DNA of 24,073 bases from Chaetoceros tenuissimus. Taxonomy: Eukaryota; Bacillariophyta; Thalassiosirophyceae; Chaetocerotales; Chaetocerotaceae. The notes below the pieces were generated by a model. It had not been told where the DNA came from and made no database searches. It saw only the letters and a program-made list of their open reading frames with translations. The stretch covers positions 1 to 24,073 of the forward strand of contig BLLK01000015.1 in the NCBI GenBank assembly GCA_021927905.1, in the 5' to 3' direction. The position numbers were made by a program, and so were the translations under genes. Positions 1 through 9,356 of the stretch are shown here, in pieces. The stretch's first letter is position 1; each line of letters starts with the position of its first letter.

Positions 1-1478
1 AAACCCTTCTTGTGCTCTATTTGTGCTTCTTTATATCGTCCAAGCTGATAGAGTGCACCACCTATGTTACTGTAGGAGTTAGCCACGTCTGCGTGCATTT
101 TGCCAAGAGCATGTTTTCGGATGTCCAAAGCTTTTTGAAATTGCTCTAATCCATCACTGTATCGATTCATTTTGGAATATAAAGAGCCAAGATTGTTATA
201 TGTAGATGCACATTCTGGACTATTCTTTCCCAAGACTTTTTCTCGTATCATTGCTGCTTTGGAGTATGCATCAATTGCTTCGTCAAATCGTTCCAAATGC
301 TTCAAATTCACACCTATGCTATTGTAGGTCGTTGCTGTACTTTCATGTTCTTCACCATGAATAACTTTGTGAATATCTAGAGCTTTCTCAAACAACTGCA
401 AGCTTTGATCTTTCTCTCCATACGAAATAAAATCTCTGCCACTACCGAATACAACCTCGCCAAATCCAAATCATGTTGTTTTTCTGATGAATTCCGTTCT
501 CTAGATTCTACTTCAAGTACAATTACTTGCTTCAACCAATCTCGAAGACAATCATTGACTGCATGATTCAACGTATCATATCCTGGTCCATTTTCTATTA
601 ATTTTAGAATCCGAACCCGATCTTCTTCCACGGATGCTTGTGCGTTTTCAACCTTTGTTTTTGCAAGAAAGGAATATAATTGATCAATACCCTCGGAAGA
701 ATTTTCCATTGCATTTAGAAATGCCTTCTTTTCATCTGGAGGCATTGTGATTGTTACTTTACAGTTCTTGTTTTCATTTGCGGTATAGAATTCAAACACA
801 CACCAAATTCTTGTCTACCAAGATATGAATAGTAAATGAGTATTTTAAAGAGTACATGGCATAGAAAAGATGAAGAAATAGATCTCATACTCAACTCACC
901 AGATAGAGAGGCTGAGTCCAAGGTGCAAACATGGCTACAATATGACCAATCTTTGTAACTCTTTGATGAAAGATATCTCGAAAATCTTCAAATGTAACAG
1001 CATCACTTTTATTCTTCATACTTTCCGCAACTTGATGTTGATTGATACAAAGACAGCAGATCCATACATATGTTCTCTTGGGATCTAAATTATGATTTGT
1101 ACAATAATCTACTAAGGTACTAGCGATATCTTGAATGGAATAACTCCAGCTATAGCTCAACATAATGTTTGCTGTCCCGACATTATCGTCTCCTTCCAGT
1201 GCATCGACATATGATAAACCGAGACGACCATCTTCAGGACAAATAGTATTGGCACCCTTACTTCGAATCACTCCATGAGAATCTGAATGTAAATCTTCAA
1301 TTTCGTATATTTTAGAATCTAGTGAAAGATTTATTTGTTGCACTTCTTCTAATAGACTTGTAGAGATGCAGTGTACACTGACTCCCTTTGGAGCTTCATC
1401 TGATGTGTCGATGTATTCTTCATCTTTGGATGAGACTTGAGGAGGCTTGGATATCGAGCAGCAGTTTGCATTTCCCAT
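1..1478 (-). CDS. CINQ-domain / kinesin-light-chain-type TPR protein, 3' end off window, frameshifted
   Basis: Two exons are visible: 1478-900 and 814 to beyond base 1. The 85-nt intron (815-899) has a GTGAGT donor and a TAG acceptor in phase 0, and splicing joins PLYL to TRIWCVFEFYTA. The protein starts MGNANCCS: Gly2 suits N-myristoylation and Cys6/Cys7 suit palmitoylation, so membrane anchoring is inferred. A domain with YVWICCLCINQ, a Trp-Pro-type motif (APWTQPLYL) and RIWCVFE follows; from memory this recurs in diatom proteins with TPR or leucine-rich repeats. Residues from about 310 on are TPRs of roughly 42 residues (TTYNSIGVNLKHLERFDEAI; STYNNLGSLYSKMNRY; NSYSNIGGALYQLGRY). The frame breaks near 424-432: the upstream reading runs into a stop at 377, while the TPR frame is open from about 430 to base 1. 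One missing T in a TTT run on the coding strand explains it. Function is probably scaffolding or signalling; no substrate can be named. Confidence 0.75.
815..899 (-). other. Spliceosomal intron in the TPR gene
   Basis: The donor GTGAGT (899-894) and acceptor TAG (ending at 815) flank 85 nt. Removing them restores an in-frame, domain-consistent junction (PLYL then TRIWCVFE). Confidence 0.85.
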
Positions 1479-1971
1479 TTTGAATTGTCAGTGGTAATTA
1501 AAATTTGCTTCGTTGTTGCACATTTTGCTCTTGCTTGCTGAGCTGATGTCGAGAAGTTGAAGTTGAAGATCAAAGTTTAGGCTTCTCATCTCTATCATCC
1601 GTGCTTTATGAAGAAGTATTTGTGTTTTGCGTTCAAAAGGCAATTTTATATTCTAGAGATACTTATTTTCATTTGAATAATATTTATGTAAGCTTAGATT
1701 AATTATTCACTGCTGCATGTCATCATTTCCTCATATGCAGCAGTGTTTTCATCTCATCAGCATCAAGAAGCAACTCTTCTGTTCCTTCAACAAAAAGGAA
1801 CACACATTGGGATAGAGTCACTTTGGTAATTAATGTAAAACAAATATGGAGTAATGAGATGCATCGGGCTATGGCTAGTGTACTGGAAGTATTCATAATA
1901 GGCCAAGAACGTGAATCTAACTTCCAACAAGAACTAGAACAAGCTGCCAACCCATCCAAGAATGAACATTC
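1479..1971. other. Gene-free stretch between two minus-strand genes
   Basis: This holds the 3' region of the modular secreted gene and the upstream region of the TPR gene. The only structure I see is a perfect 11-bp inverted repeat at 1708-1745. Short open frames here show no protein-like character. Confidence 0.6.
1708..1745. repeat. Inverted repeat, 11-bp perfect stem
   Basis: CACTGCTGCAT (1708-1718) is the reverse complement of ATGCAGCAGTG (1735-1745), with a 16-nt loop. It lies about 230 bp past the stop of the modular secreted gene, so it could form a hairpin in its 3' UTR. Its role is unknown. Confidence 0.7.
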
Positions 1972-4900
1972 TTATACTCTTCCGCTCTCGTCCTCAATAG
2001 CACATGCACCACAAGATGCCTTGCACATATCACGGACTTCATCCAGAACACAATATGCATCCTTTCTTTTCTCAGCATTGAGTTTGTTCTTTGTAAGCCA
2101 AGCACAAGTCTCTCTCTTTTTCACATTGAGAAGAGTAAATGTGCCCTCCTTATCATCACATCCGGTACATGCTCCGCAAGTAGATTGACACAAGGACTTG
2201 ACTTCATCCATTACACAGTACTTGTTCTTTCTATAAGTGGTCTTGTCCTTGTTCCTGGTAAGCCAATCACACTCGACTTCTTCCATGATGTTGAAAAGTT
2301 GAAAGGTGCCAGACATATCATCGATGCAAGATGGTGTATCTTCTTTGTCAATTTTACCATCACTTGGAATTGAAGAAGGTGTCAAGGATGCAAAAGCAGA
2401 TGGTAGATCTGAAGGTGCAGCGGTCGGAGGCGGAAGACAACGATTCACGTTGGCATGGAAATTTAATCCATCAGGGCAGATGCATTCCAGACCAGACTCG
2501 GATGGGACAAAAGTGTTTTCACATCTACAAATAGCTTCAGTATGAGAAAGCACTTCACATTTACCTGCATTGCTACAAGTAATACCATTACATGGCCATG
2601 GTGGTTCTTCATAGACAATGGAAGCTTGAGACGAGACATTTTGAGTTTGTAGGATGTCGTTGCTAGAACTTGAAATACCATCATTGATATTTGTTGTGAT
2701 TGTGCCGCTGTTGACAGCTGTAGCTGGTGCGTTAACATTCACGTCTTGTTCAACATCCAAAGTACCTTGAAGAAATCTAGCAGAGTCTATTGCTCGAAGC
2801 TTTCTTGAAGAATTCGATACCACGGTACTTGTGATAGTGATACTATTTGCATCAATAGCAATACCCTCCGCGAGCAAAGCATCAGGAATTGAATCCTTTG
2901 TGATAGTTTCCAAATCTGCAATAAGATCTGCTAGGTCAGTCTCGTCGATACTTGCTGGAATCCCTGAAAATGTGATTTTCAAATCGTTGGATGAGAAGAG
3001 TGTTGGTGGCTGTTGTTGAAGCATGGTTTGGGAAGAGGAATCAATTTAAAGAATGTTAGAAATGAAATGTAGAGATGAGAATCTAAAAATTCCGAATAGA
3101 TACTTACTGTTAGTACAGTAACTTGTGCTGAACAAGTATCAGTTGCAATTCCATCGCTTACAGTCAAAGTGACATCTGTAGTTCCAAGATCATAAGGGCC
3201 AGCTGGAGTTGCAGAGAAACTTAAAGCGTCGCTGTCATCATCTGTAGATCCATTGTTGAAAGCACTTGCAGCAACAGTAGCTTGGGACGTATCATCTGCA
3301 TCGATAGAAACATTCTGGCAGATTGCATTCGGAGGAGAGTTCTATGTTTTGAAGTAAGTTTCAAAAGTAATGTGTAAAAATGAAGATTAGAAAATATTTC
3401 GTTGTGAATCAACACATAAACAGCAATTGGAATTGAAAAGAATATGTTATTCAGATCAAAGGTCATTGAATACTCACTTGATAGACAACCGAAACACTAG
3501 CAGTGTCTTGGACAATAGCACCACATGCGTCAGTAACTGCAAGAGTTACACTGCAAGTCGTTGGATTCGTACCAGAAGCAATACTGATATCCGCTTTGAG
3601 AGAGTTGCCATTTGTAATTGTAGCGCCAGGACAATTAGTGCTCCATGCATAGGTAAGTGTTGAGTCATCACTATCTGTTGCAGTTCCAGAAAGCTGTCCA
3701 TTTCCAGCGGTAATACCTGCAGCTAACAAAATATTGTATACACCACCAGCATTAACTTCTGGTAGTGCATTGATTGCAGTGACTTTAGATGTGCAAGTAT
3801 TTGATTTACCTGCAGCATCTTGAACCTTCAAGGTGACATCGCGAGTATTACCCACATCATCACATGTAAACGATACTGAACCTTCAATTTCCTCGCTATC
3901 GACTCCACAGTTATCACTTGCATTGCCCTTAATATCTGCAATAGTAAGTGTTCCAGAGCCAGAGGAAACAGCGATGCTGAAGTCGTTACAAGTAACCGTT
4001 GGAGCCTGGAAAGTTTTCAATTTGAAAATGTCAGTGACAATTGAAAGACTTGAATCTGAAAAGGAATTTATACAATAGATATTTGACTTACAGTATTATC
4101 AGTCACAGTAAGTTGTGCTGTGCAAGTATTACTTGCAGTTCCATCGCTTACAGTCAAAGTAACTTCTGTAGTTCCAAGATCATAAGAACCTGATTGATCT
4201 ACAGAGAAACTTAAATTGTCGCCATCAACATCAGTAGAACCATTGTTGAAAGCACTTGCTTCAACCGATGCTTGGCAAGTATTATCTGCATCGACAGAAA
4301 CATTCTGGCAGATTGCATTTGGATCAGAATTAGGCTATAGAACAATCAAAGCAACGAAATGAGTTATGGGAATACTATTTGAAGCGGAAATAAAATAAAT
4401 TTGAATCAAATTAAGTTGGATACTTACTGATACGGTGAAGTCTCTTGAAACAAAGAATCCAAAATTGTAGCCATTGACTTTGAATTTTTCAACACCATCA
4501 ACAGAAACTTTGAAAAAACCTTCACAACGAGAACAGAGGCAAAATCCATCTCCATATCTATCATAGATTGTAAAGGTATAATCTCCAGCAGGCAAACAAT
4601 TAGACCAAGTATGAACCCCATCATGAGTGAGACTATATGTTCCTACAGAAGCAACAGCAGTAGAAGTGCCTGCATTGAATATCTTCCAAGATGTTTCACC
4701 AGGATATCTATCAGCATCAATGGTAACAACAACATCACTTTCGCCAGCAGCACATCCTTGCAGAACTCTTTCTCCTCTCAAATTGAGATTTCCATCATTT
4801 CCTACAGCTCCTCCTGTATACACATCAGAAGAGGCAACATCATCCTTTGCAGTTTGTAAACTGGACTCTGAAATGGGAGAGCTGCGAGAAATTGCATCCT

Positions 4901-5091
4901 ATTGATGTGTTGTGTTTTTTGAGTTTATTGAATGGCGGAGGACAATCGAAAAGATTTAGAAAAAGGTAGACAAAAAGGGAAGGAAAAGAAGCTAAAGTAC
5001 TTACATCCTCATTATTCTTTGGAAAAGATGAAAGTGCCGATGCTGCTGGAAGAGTCAATCCAACCAAAAAGAGAAAGCAATTCAATTTCAT
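1972..5091 (-). CDS. Secreted modular HYR / EGF-like / ShK-like protein, six exons
   Basis: Exons: 5091-5005, 4898-4428, 4334-4092, 4005-3478, 3341-3108, 3009-1972 (866 residues). Introns are 106, 93, 86, 136 and 98 nt, all phase 0, with GTAAGT donors except GTGAGT in the fourth, and AG acceptors. Domains: signal peptide about 1-19 (hydrophobic, ending AASA); a prepeptidase-like calcium-type module in exon 2 (DRYPGETSWKIF, then TIYDRYGDGFC); HYR repeat 187-267; HYR plus PKD/cadherin-like unit 268-443; a second HYR repeat 444-521; an unassigned segment 522 to about 655 (ITFSGIPASIDETDL); EGF-like about 660-712; two ShK-like Cys-rich units about 749-802 and 805-857, each ending CxxxCGAC. It is probably a cell-surface or extracellular adhesion or matrix protein. 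HYR and PKD modules are also common in bacterial surface proteins. No membrane anchor is visible after the signal peptide. Confidence 0.85.
3010..3107 (-). other. Intron 5 of the modular gene
   Basis: The donor is GTAAGT (3107-3102). The acceptor CAG ends at 3010 after a pyrimidine-rich stretch. It is phase 0, so an ATG inside the intron (3024-3022) is not the start. Confidence 0.8.
3108..3341 (-). repeat. Duplicated HYR exon, copy B (exon 5)
   Basis: This 78-codon exon is paralogous to exon 3 (4092-4334). Both have PNAICQNVS, ASAFNNGSTD, YDLGTT and VTLTVSDG at equivalent positions. My hand alignment gives about 56 of 76 identical residues. Confidence 0.85.
3342..3477 (-). other. Intron 4 of the modular gene
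   Basis: The donor is GTGAGT (3477-3472) and the acceptor ATAG ends at 3342. It is the longest intron of the gene (136 nt), phase 0. Confidence 0.8.
4006..4091 (-). other. Intron 3 of the modular gene
   Basis: The donor is GTAAGT (4091-4086) and the acceptor TCCAG ends at 4006. Length 86 nt, phase 0. Splicing joins TVTDNT to APTVTC, a typical HYR-to-HYR linker. Confidence 0.85.
4092..4334 (-). repeat. Duplicated HYR exon, copy A (exon 3)
   Basis: This 81-codon exon is bounded by phase-0 introns on both sides and is the partner of exon 5. It has an extra Cys (DNTCQA) where copy B has Ser (DDTSQA). Confidence 0.85.
4335..4427 (-). other. Intron 2 of the modular gene
   Basis: The donor is GTAAGT (4427-4422) and the acceptor CTATAG ends at 4335. 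Length 93 nt, phase 0. Confidence 0.85.
4899..5004 (-). other. Intron 1 of the modular gene
   Basis: The donor is GTAAGT (5004-4999) and the acceptor AATAG ends at 4899. Length 106 nt, phase 0. It separates the signal-peptide exon from the first domain exon. Confidence 0.85.
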
Positions 5092-6987
5092 TTTGAATAT
5101 AGTTGTAAACCTATTTTAAAAGAAAATGAAAGAAGCAGTGTTAGATTGCGTTGAATTCATTCAAATTGGACTGTAGAATTTTTCGGAGAAATTCAATCCA
5201 CCTCATCTCTCTCCTCAATTTGAAACAGCAGTACACGATGATTCCGTATGGAAGCTGACTTGTTCAGACCTCACGCTCTTCAGACTGTAGGCATAGGAAG
5301 AGATCTCTTTGTCACTCATTTGAAACTCACTTTGAAAAGATAAATTCGAGTGATATCAAATGATGCAGTATTAATTTATGGCATGAGAATATGAATGATG
5401 AAAAGGAATCCATGAAACAAAAGATGTGTTACTTCCTGGATTGAGCCAGCACTTTTTTGTTCAGCCCAAAGCACGCTTGATGTCTATCGACATTTGTGAA
5501 TGGTATAAACTATACATACAGGATCAAAGTATGTGGAGGAGGTGTCATGAACGCATGTGAATTTTGAAACACGTGCTATTGACAATGTCCTGAAAAGCTG
5601 GAAGACGAAAAGGCATACATTCTCTTGGAGGAAGGAAGGAAAAGTGTGCTTTCTTGTTGTGTTGTATGGTGCATGGTAAATGGTAACAGGGGAGAAAAAC
5701 ACCAAGTGTTTAAGGGGCTCCAGCTGCTGTCTAATGTGATTATGAATGGAATTTAAGCCAGCTCCATTCAATTCAAATAGATTTTCACACCCGTTGGCTT
5801 CAGATGCATATTTTGGTTGTTTGATGGGGGAGAAAAGAAGCATTGATCGAGGCAATATAGACTTAGCACCAGGAACGAGAAGTGCTACATGTTCTTCTTC
5901 TTGCTTGGGCATCATCAGCTCTTTGGATCTATGCGCTGGGGGCTTTTGGAGCTGTAGCAAAATGATCGGAAAAGGACTTTCTTTAGGACGGGAGGGGAAA
6001 GAAAAGAGCATAGATACTAGCCTCAGCAGGCAGGATGGATGAAGTGACCATGACTGCTAGCTACTGCATGAATTGCTGTCGTCTTCTAAAGGGCGACTCT
6101 CCAGATACGCTTTCGACTGGTTGGACGTAGCAGAATGATTCGGAATAAGCTTTACAATCTAAATCCTCGAAATATAGACAGCATCTAGCTATGCGTGAGC
6201 GACAACTATGCATCGTCTATGAGGGTAATGGAAGAGCAAGATCATGGTCTTCATGAGAGAGGAGTAGGCTGTGCTTCTGAATATTTTTTGTACTCTTGTC
6301 TTCATTCATTCTTGTGATGACGACGTAGAAAATATTGTTGCTTCGCCCATTAGTATGCCTCAATTCATTGGAGTGACAACGAAGAAAGCAAGAAGAGGTT
6401 TTTGGAAATCGTGATGCCTTGTTTGTTGCGTCATTCAAACAAGAAGGATGGCGAGGAGACTCAAGAATTAGGAAAATACACAAACCTTCATCCTTTTTAA
6501 GTCAGACATATGAATATTGAATGAACAACGACTTATCGATAAAGTTGCATAGCGACTATGATGTACATTCCTTCCTAGCCTTTCATAGTAGCCACTAAAG
6601 TTAAATCGTTAAATCCATATATAAAACAAATCGTTATTGATTTGTCTCTCTTCTAGTTAGCACCCAAGCTTACTTATAAAAAAAATAGAAGTATTCTTGC
6701 CAAACTGTCTCGTCTTTTTCACTAAAGCAAAGGTGTCATCTAATAAAGAGTAATCTATAATTCGAATGAGAATATGTTTACTGAACGGAAACCTAATCAA
6801 CTAGACGACAAAATCTAATCCTTGGGATATATAGTATACATTTTCTACTCTAATTAAATATTGCAAAGTCTTATGTATATATCACAAAAATTTTATCTAT
6901 GTATCATTGATCATGAAATGTAATATGTACAAGTTCCCAGTTTAGTTCTTTCTCCAATTTATCGAGCTTCGTTCCAAATATCTTCAT
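5092..6987. other. Long gene-poor stretch (1.9 kb)
   Basis: I find no gene I can defend. An open frame at 5484-6011 (minus, 175 codons) and ones at 5746-6042 (plus) and 6217-6483 (minus) have no recognisable domain or signal and look like chance frames. No tRNA-type T-loop was found by eye. A short near-repeat, GTAGCA(G)AATGATtCGGAA-like, occurs at about 5954-5974 and 6127-6149. The right end, 6601-6960, is about 28% G+C by hand count (101 of 360). Confidence 0.55.
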
Positions 6988-7710
6988 CTATTCAATTCTC
7001 AAAGATGAAAAGTCTTTCCCAAAAGAAAGACAATCAACATCATCACGAATATCAAACATTGATGAAGCTACTTTATTTCCCAGACAATGTGTCATCCTCG
7101 TAATACCCTTTCTAGGCCTCTGTAGACGATTCTTTCGTTTGCTCTGCAACCTAGATATACAATATTTTTTCACATCAAGTGATGGCAGATTCAGTTCCAA
7201 TTTACTGTTCTTCATCAGCTGATGTTGATGAAATATTGCATCTTCCACTTCATCGTGTTTATCATCCGTAGGAGTAGTCGCTATTTCTTGTTCCTTCTTC
7301 GAGCCCTCATACTTTGTCAAGATCCTAGTCGACGACAAATTCTTCATTCTCTTTTGAGAATATCGTTCATTCAAAGTATTTGAAAATGCATTTCGAAACA
7401 AATCTTTGAGAGAGTCCATATCTACATTTCTTCTCATCATGGAAATCTTGACTTGTCCAATACGTTCATGTGTCGTTCTCACACTTGCTTCTTCATAGTA
7501 CACATCGTATCTGGTGCTGCTACTAGGTATATTTGATTCTTCATCTATATCCATGGAATCCAACTTTCGTTTCTTTGAAGAGGTCGATATAGATGAATCG
7601 ATGCGAGTACTTTGAAACGAAATGAGTTTGTTTGGTTTGTCAAATGCAATTTCCGATAAGCCACTGAGACAAGCAGCAATTCTCACTTGTTGCAATTGTA
7701 GAGATGACAT
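6988..7710 (-). CDS. Hypothetical basic protein, probably nuclear
   Basis: 240 residues, one exon, not recognised. The frame is open from ATG at 7710 to the stop. Residues 46-49 (KKRK) and a basic stretch at about 190-202 (SKRKNRLQRPRKG) could be nuclear localisation signals. The middle (95-125) could form a helix (VDMDSLKDLFRNAFSNTLNE). The rest is polar and low in complexity (Ser/Asp/Glu/Lys), as in disordered proteins. There is no signal peptide or membrane segment. It sits 253 bp beyond the stop of the PLC gene on the same strand. The upstream sequence has a TTTATATAG that could be a TATA-like element or a splice acceptor, so a short 5' exon cannot be excluded. Whether it is expressed cannot be judged here. 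Confidence 0.5.
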   Translation of the reverse strand: MSSLQLQQVRIAACLSGLSEIAFDKPNKLISFQSTRIDSSISTSSKKRKLDSMDIDEESNIPSSSTRYDVYYEEASVRTTHERIGQVKISMMRRNVDMDSLKDLFRNAFSNTLNERYSQKRMKNLSSTRILTKYEGSKKEQEIATTPTDDKHDEVEDAIFHQHQLMKNSKLELNLPSLDVKKYCISRLQSKRKNRLQRPRKGITRMTHCLGNKVASSMFDIRDDVDCLSFGKDFSSLRIE

Positions 7711-7877
7711 AGCTCGCTATATAAAGTAGAATATTTCAAATAGAAGTTCGTAATGATGTAATGATGCTGAGAAAACATGTAAGTGAATTAAAAGAAAGAA
7801 TCAAGTGTCACGACGTCATCACAGAATTCTAAAAAAAGAATAATTCAACGTTCGTCGTGTCTTGTACGAGTAGAAAG

Positions 7878-7911
7878 ATGTCAAATTTCATATCTGGCCA
7901 AATTAGCTATG
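7878..7911 (-). repeat. Imperfect inverted-repeat partner flanking the PLC gene (left)
   Basis: Read on the minus strand from 7911, CATAGCTAATTTGGCCAGAT resembles CATAGCTAAATTGGTCGATA at 9357 on the plus strand, and similarity continues through GATATG and AATTT/AAATTT. The significance is uncertain. Confidence 0.35.
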
Positions 7912-7963
7912 TCACATTTTATTGAAAAACTTTCAAAACGAGTATCGTCATAATAAATCTATT

Positions 7964-9220
7964 TTACAACTTTCTTCTATTAGCTCTATCAGCATTTACC
8001 TCATTCGCAAATTCCACAACCTCTCCTCTTTGCCAATAATCAATATTGATGAAATTCACCTCATCATTCATTCTACTCTCGCATGCATTCAACATTTCAT
8101 ATAAATGCGCTTTGGAATTCAATGTATCACTGGATGGTCCAGATGGACCATACCATGCAGTCACAAAATTATTCAAACTATAAAAATGCTTTTTACCACT
8201 TGCTCCTCTACGAATAGAACATGAATTGGCATAATCCTTGACTGCATTGACATCGTCATAATCCCAATTATTTCCTTGAATGTAATCAAACCAATCATAA
8301 ATCTTTGGCGTACATCCATTGCCACCTGGACAATTATATACATGATTATGTTGAAATAAAATCAACTGCTTCCCTTGCGAAGTCAATGTCGATAGAGTAG
8401 GCCATTGAGCATTGGATCCAGGATATTGATAGACTTTATTCTCAAAGCCATTGACATTGGTCAATACATTCCATAATTCACTTGGCGATGGTGTCCCTAC
8501 ACTAATTTCAAAATTGATGATAATCACATCGTTTGGATTTGTATCTAAGAACGATATGAGATTCGTGGCTACTTCTGTAATATCCCGATTGCCGAGGTTG
8601 ATTCCTCCATGACAGAATTTCAATTCCCCTGAATTACTTTTACATACATCGAGCATCAATCCACGATAACCAGCTTCCAAAGCTTGTTCCAATGGTTCAT
8701 TATGATTTTGTAACGGTGCTGTATCATGATTGGCATTGTGCAACATTGGAAATAACAATTCATTCACTTTCATCGAACAATTACTCTCGAGTCCGTTACA
8801 TTTTGGAGTGGAAGAAGTTGGCGTGCAGTAATTGCAAGCTACAGGACATTTCTTTTTGAATGTAAATTTATCGCACCATTTGTCAGGGTTAGACTCAGCA
8901 TGTGAGCAACTTCGTACTTTTTCCCATTTGGTGCCTTTTGCAAGTGTAAAGGATCCCGATACGTCGATGCAAAATTCTGCATTGGAGGCGGAACCGCAGA
9001 GTGCACAGGATTTGGGACAGTTTTCTCTGACGATTGATTTGTAATTGCAGAAATGTGGAAATTTACGTAAAATCTGATTGCAATTCTTTTTGAAATCTGG
9101 TTTCTTTGTTGAAAGTTGAAATTGTTCTGTTGTTTTATCTTCGCAAACTTGAGCAAAAGATGAATGGAGAAGGAAGGCTCCTATTGAAAGTAGCAGTAGG
9201 ATATGTTGAATGGTAGTCAT
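7964..9220 (-). CDS. Secreted PI-PLC X-domain phosphodiesterase with two ShK-like domains
   Basis: 418 residues, one exon. Residues 1-23 are a clear signal peptide (hydrophobic, ending SSFA). Two six-Cys ShK-like units follow, about 26-75 and 84-132, each ending CPxxCxxC. The PLC-like TIM barrel starts near 148: the first catalytic-type His is in MLHNANH (His161), LDV follows at 190-192, and the second is in FCHGG (His204). This order matches the PI-PLC X family, which cleaves phosphoinositide-type phosphodiester bonds by acid-base catalysis. The Y and C2 domains of eukaryotic PI-PLC are absent, so it is of the single-domain, bacterial or secreted type. The substrate is unknown; an extracellular phosphodiester or GPI-like lipid is possible. 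The ShK-like units are the same module type as at the C-terminus of the protein encoded at 1972-5091. Confidence 0.88.
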   Translation of the reverse strand: MTTIQHILLLLSIGAFLLHSSFAQVCEDKTTEQFQLSTKKPDFKKNCNQILRKFPHFCNYKSIVRENCPKSCALCGSASNAEFCIDVSGSFTLAKGTKWEKVRSCSHAESNPDKWCDKFTFKKKCPVACNYCTPTSSTPKCNGLESNCSMKVNELLFPMLHNANHDTAPLQNHNEPLEQALEAGYRGLMLDVCKSNSGELKFCHGGINLGNRDITEVATNLISFLDTNPNDVIIINFEISVGTPSPSELWNVLTNVNGFENKVYQYPGSNAQWPTLSTLTSQGKQLILFQHNHVYNCPGGNGCTPKIYDWFDYIQGNNWDYDDVNAVKDYANSCSIRRGASGKKHFYSLNNFVTAWYGPSGPSSDTLNSKAHLYEMLNACESRMNDEVNFINIDYWQRGEVVEFANEVNADRANRRKL

Positions 9221-9356
9221 TGGATAAATATATGTTTGTAAATCTTTTTTTACTAGTTCACATTTTGTCTGCAGTACATTGATACATATCTTGGCAAAAG
9301 AAAGATGCGCCGAGAAGAAAAAGACTTTGTGATCAAATGAAATTTCAGACTCAACG

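Noticed and set aside
1708-1745. Hairpin as a bacterial-type terminator
   Set aside because: The window is eukaryotic (spliceosomal introns), and no T-run follows the stem on either strand.
1723-1959. A 78-codon minus-strand frame just downstream of the modular gene
   Set aside because: It lies in the 3' region, spans most of the hairpin and shows no protein-like pattern.
3022-3024. ATG before QQQPPT as a separate gene start
   Set aside because: The CAG at 3010 is a good acceptor after a pyrimidine tract and joins the upstream HYR exon in phase, so this ATG is intronic.
5484-6011. A 175-codon minus-strand open frame
   Set aside because: No signal, domain or consistent composition; rich in His/Phe/Pro in a scattered way, and it overlaps an opposite frame at 5746-6042. 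Kept only as part of the gene-poor stretch.
5954-6149. Near-repeat GTAGCAAAATGATCGGAAAAG / GTAGCAGAATGATTCGGAATAAG
   Set aside because: About 21 nt with gaps, only two copies and no wider similarity; it could be chance.
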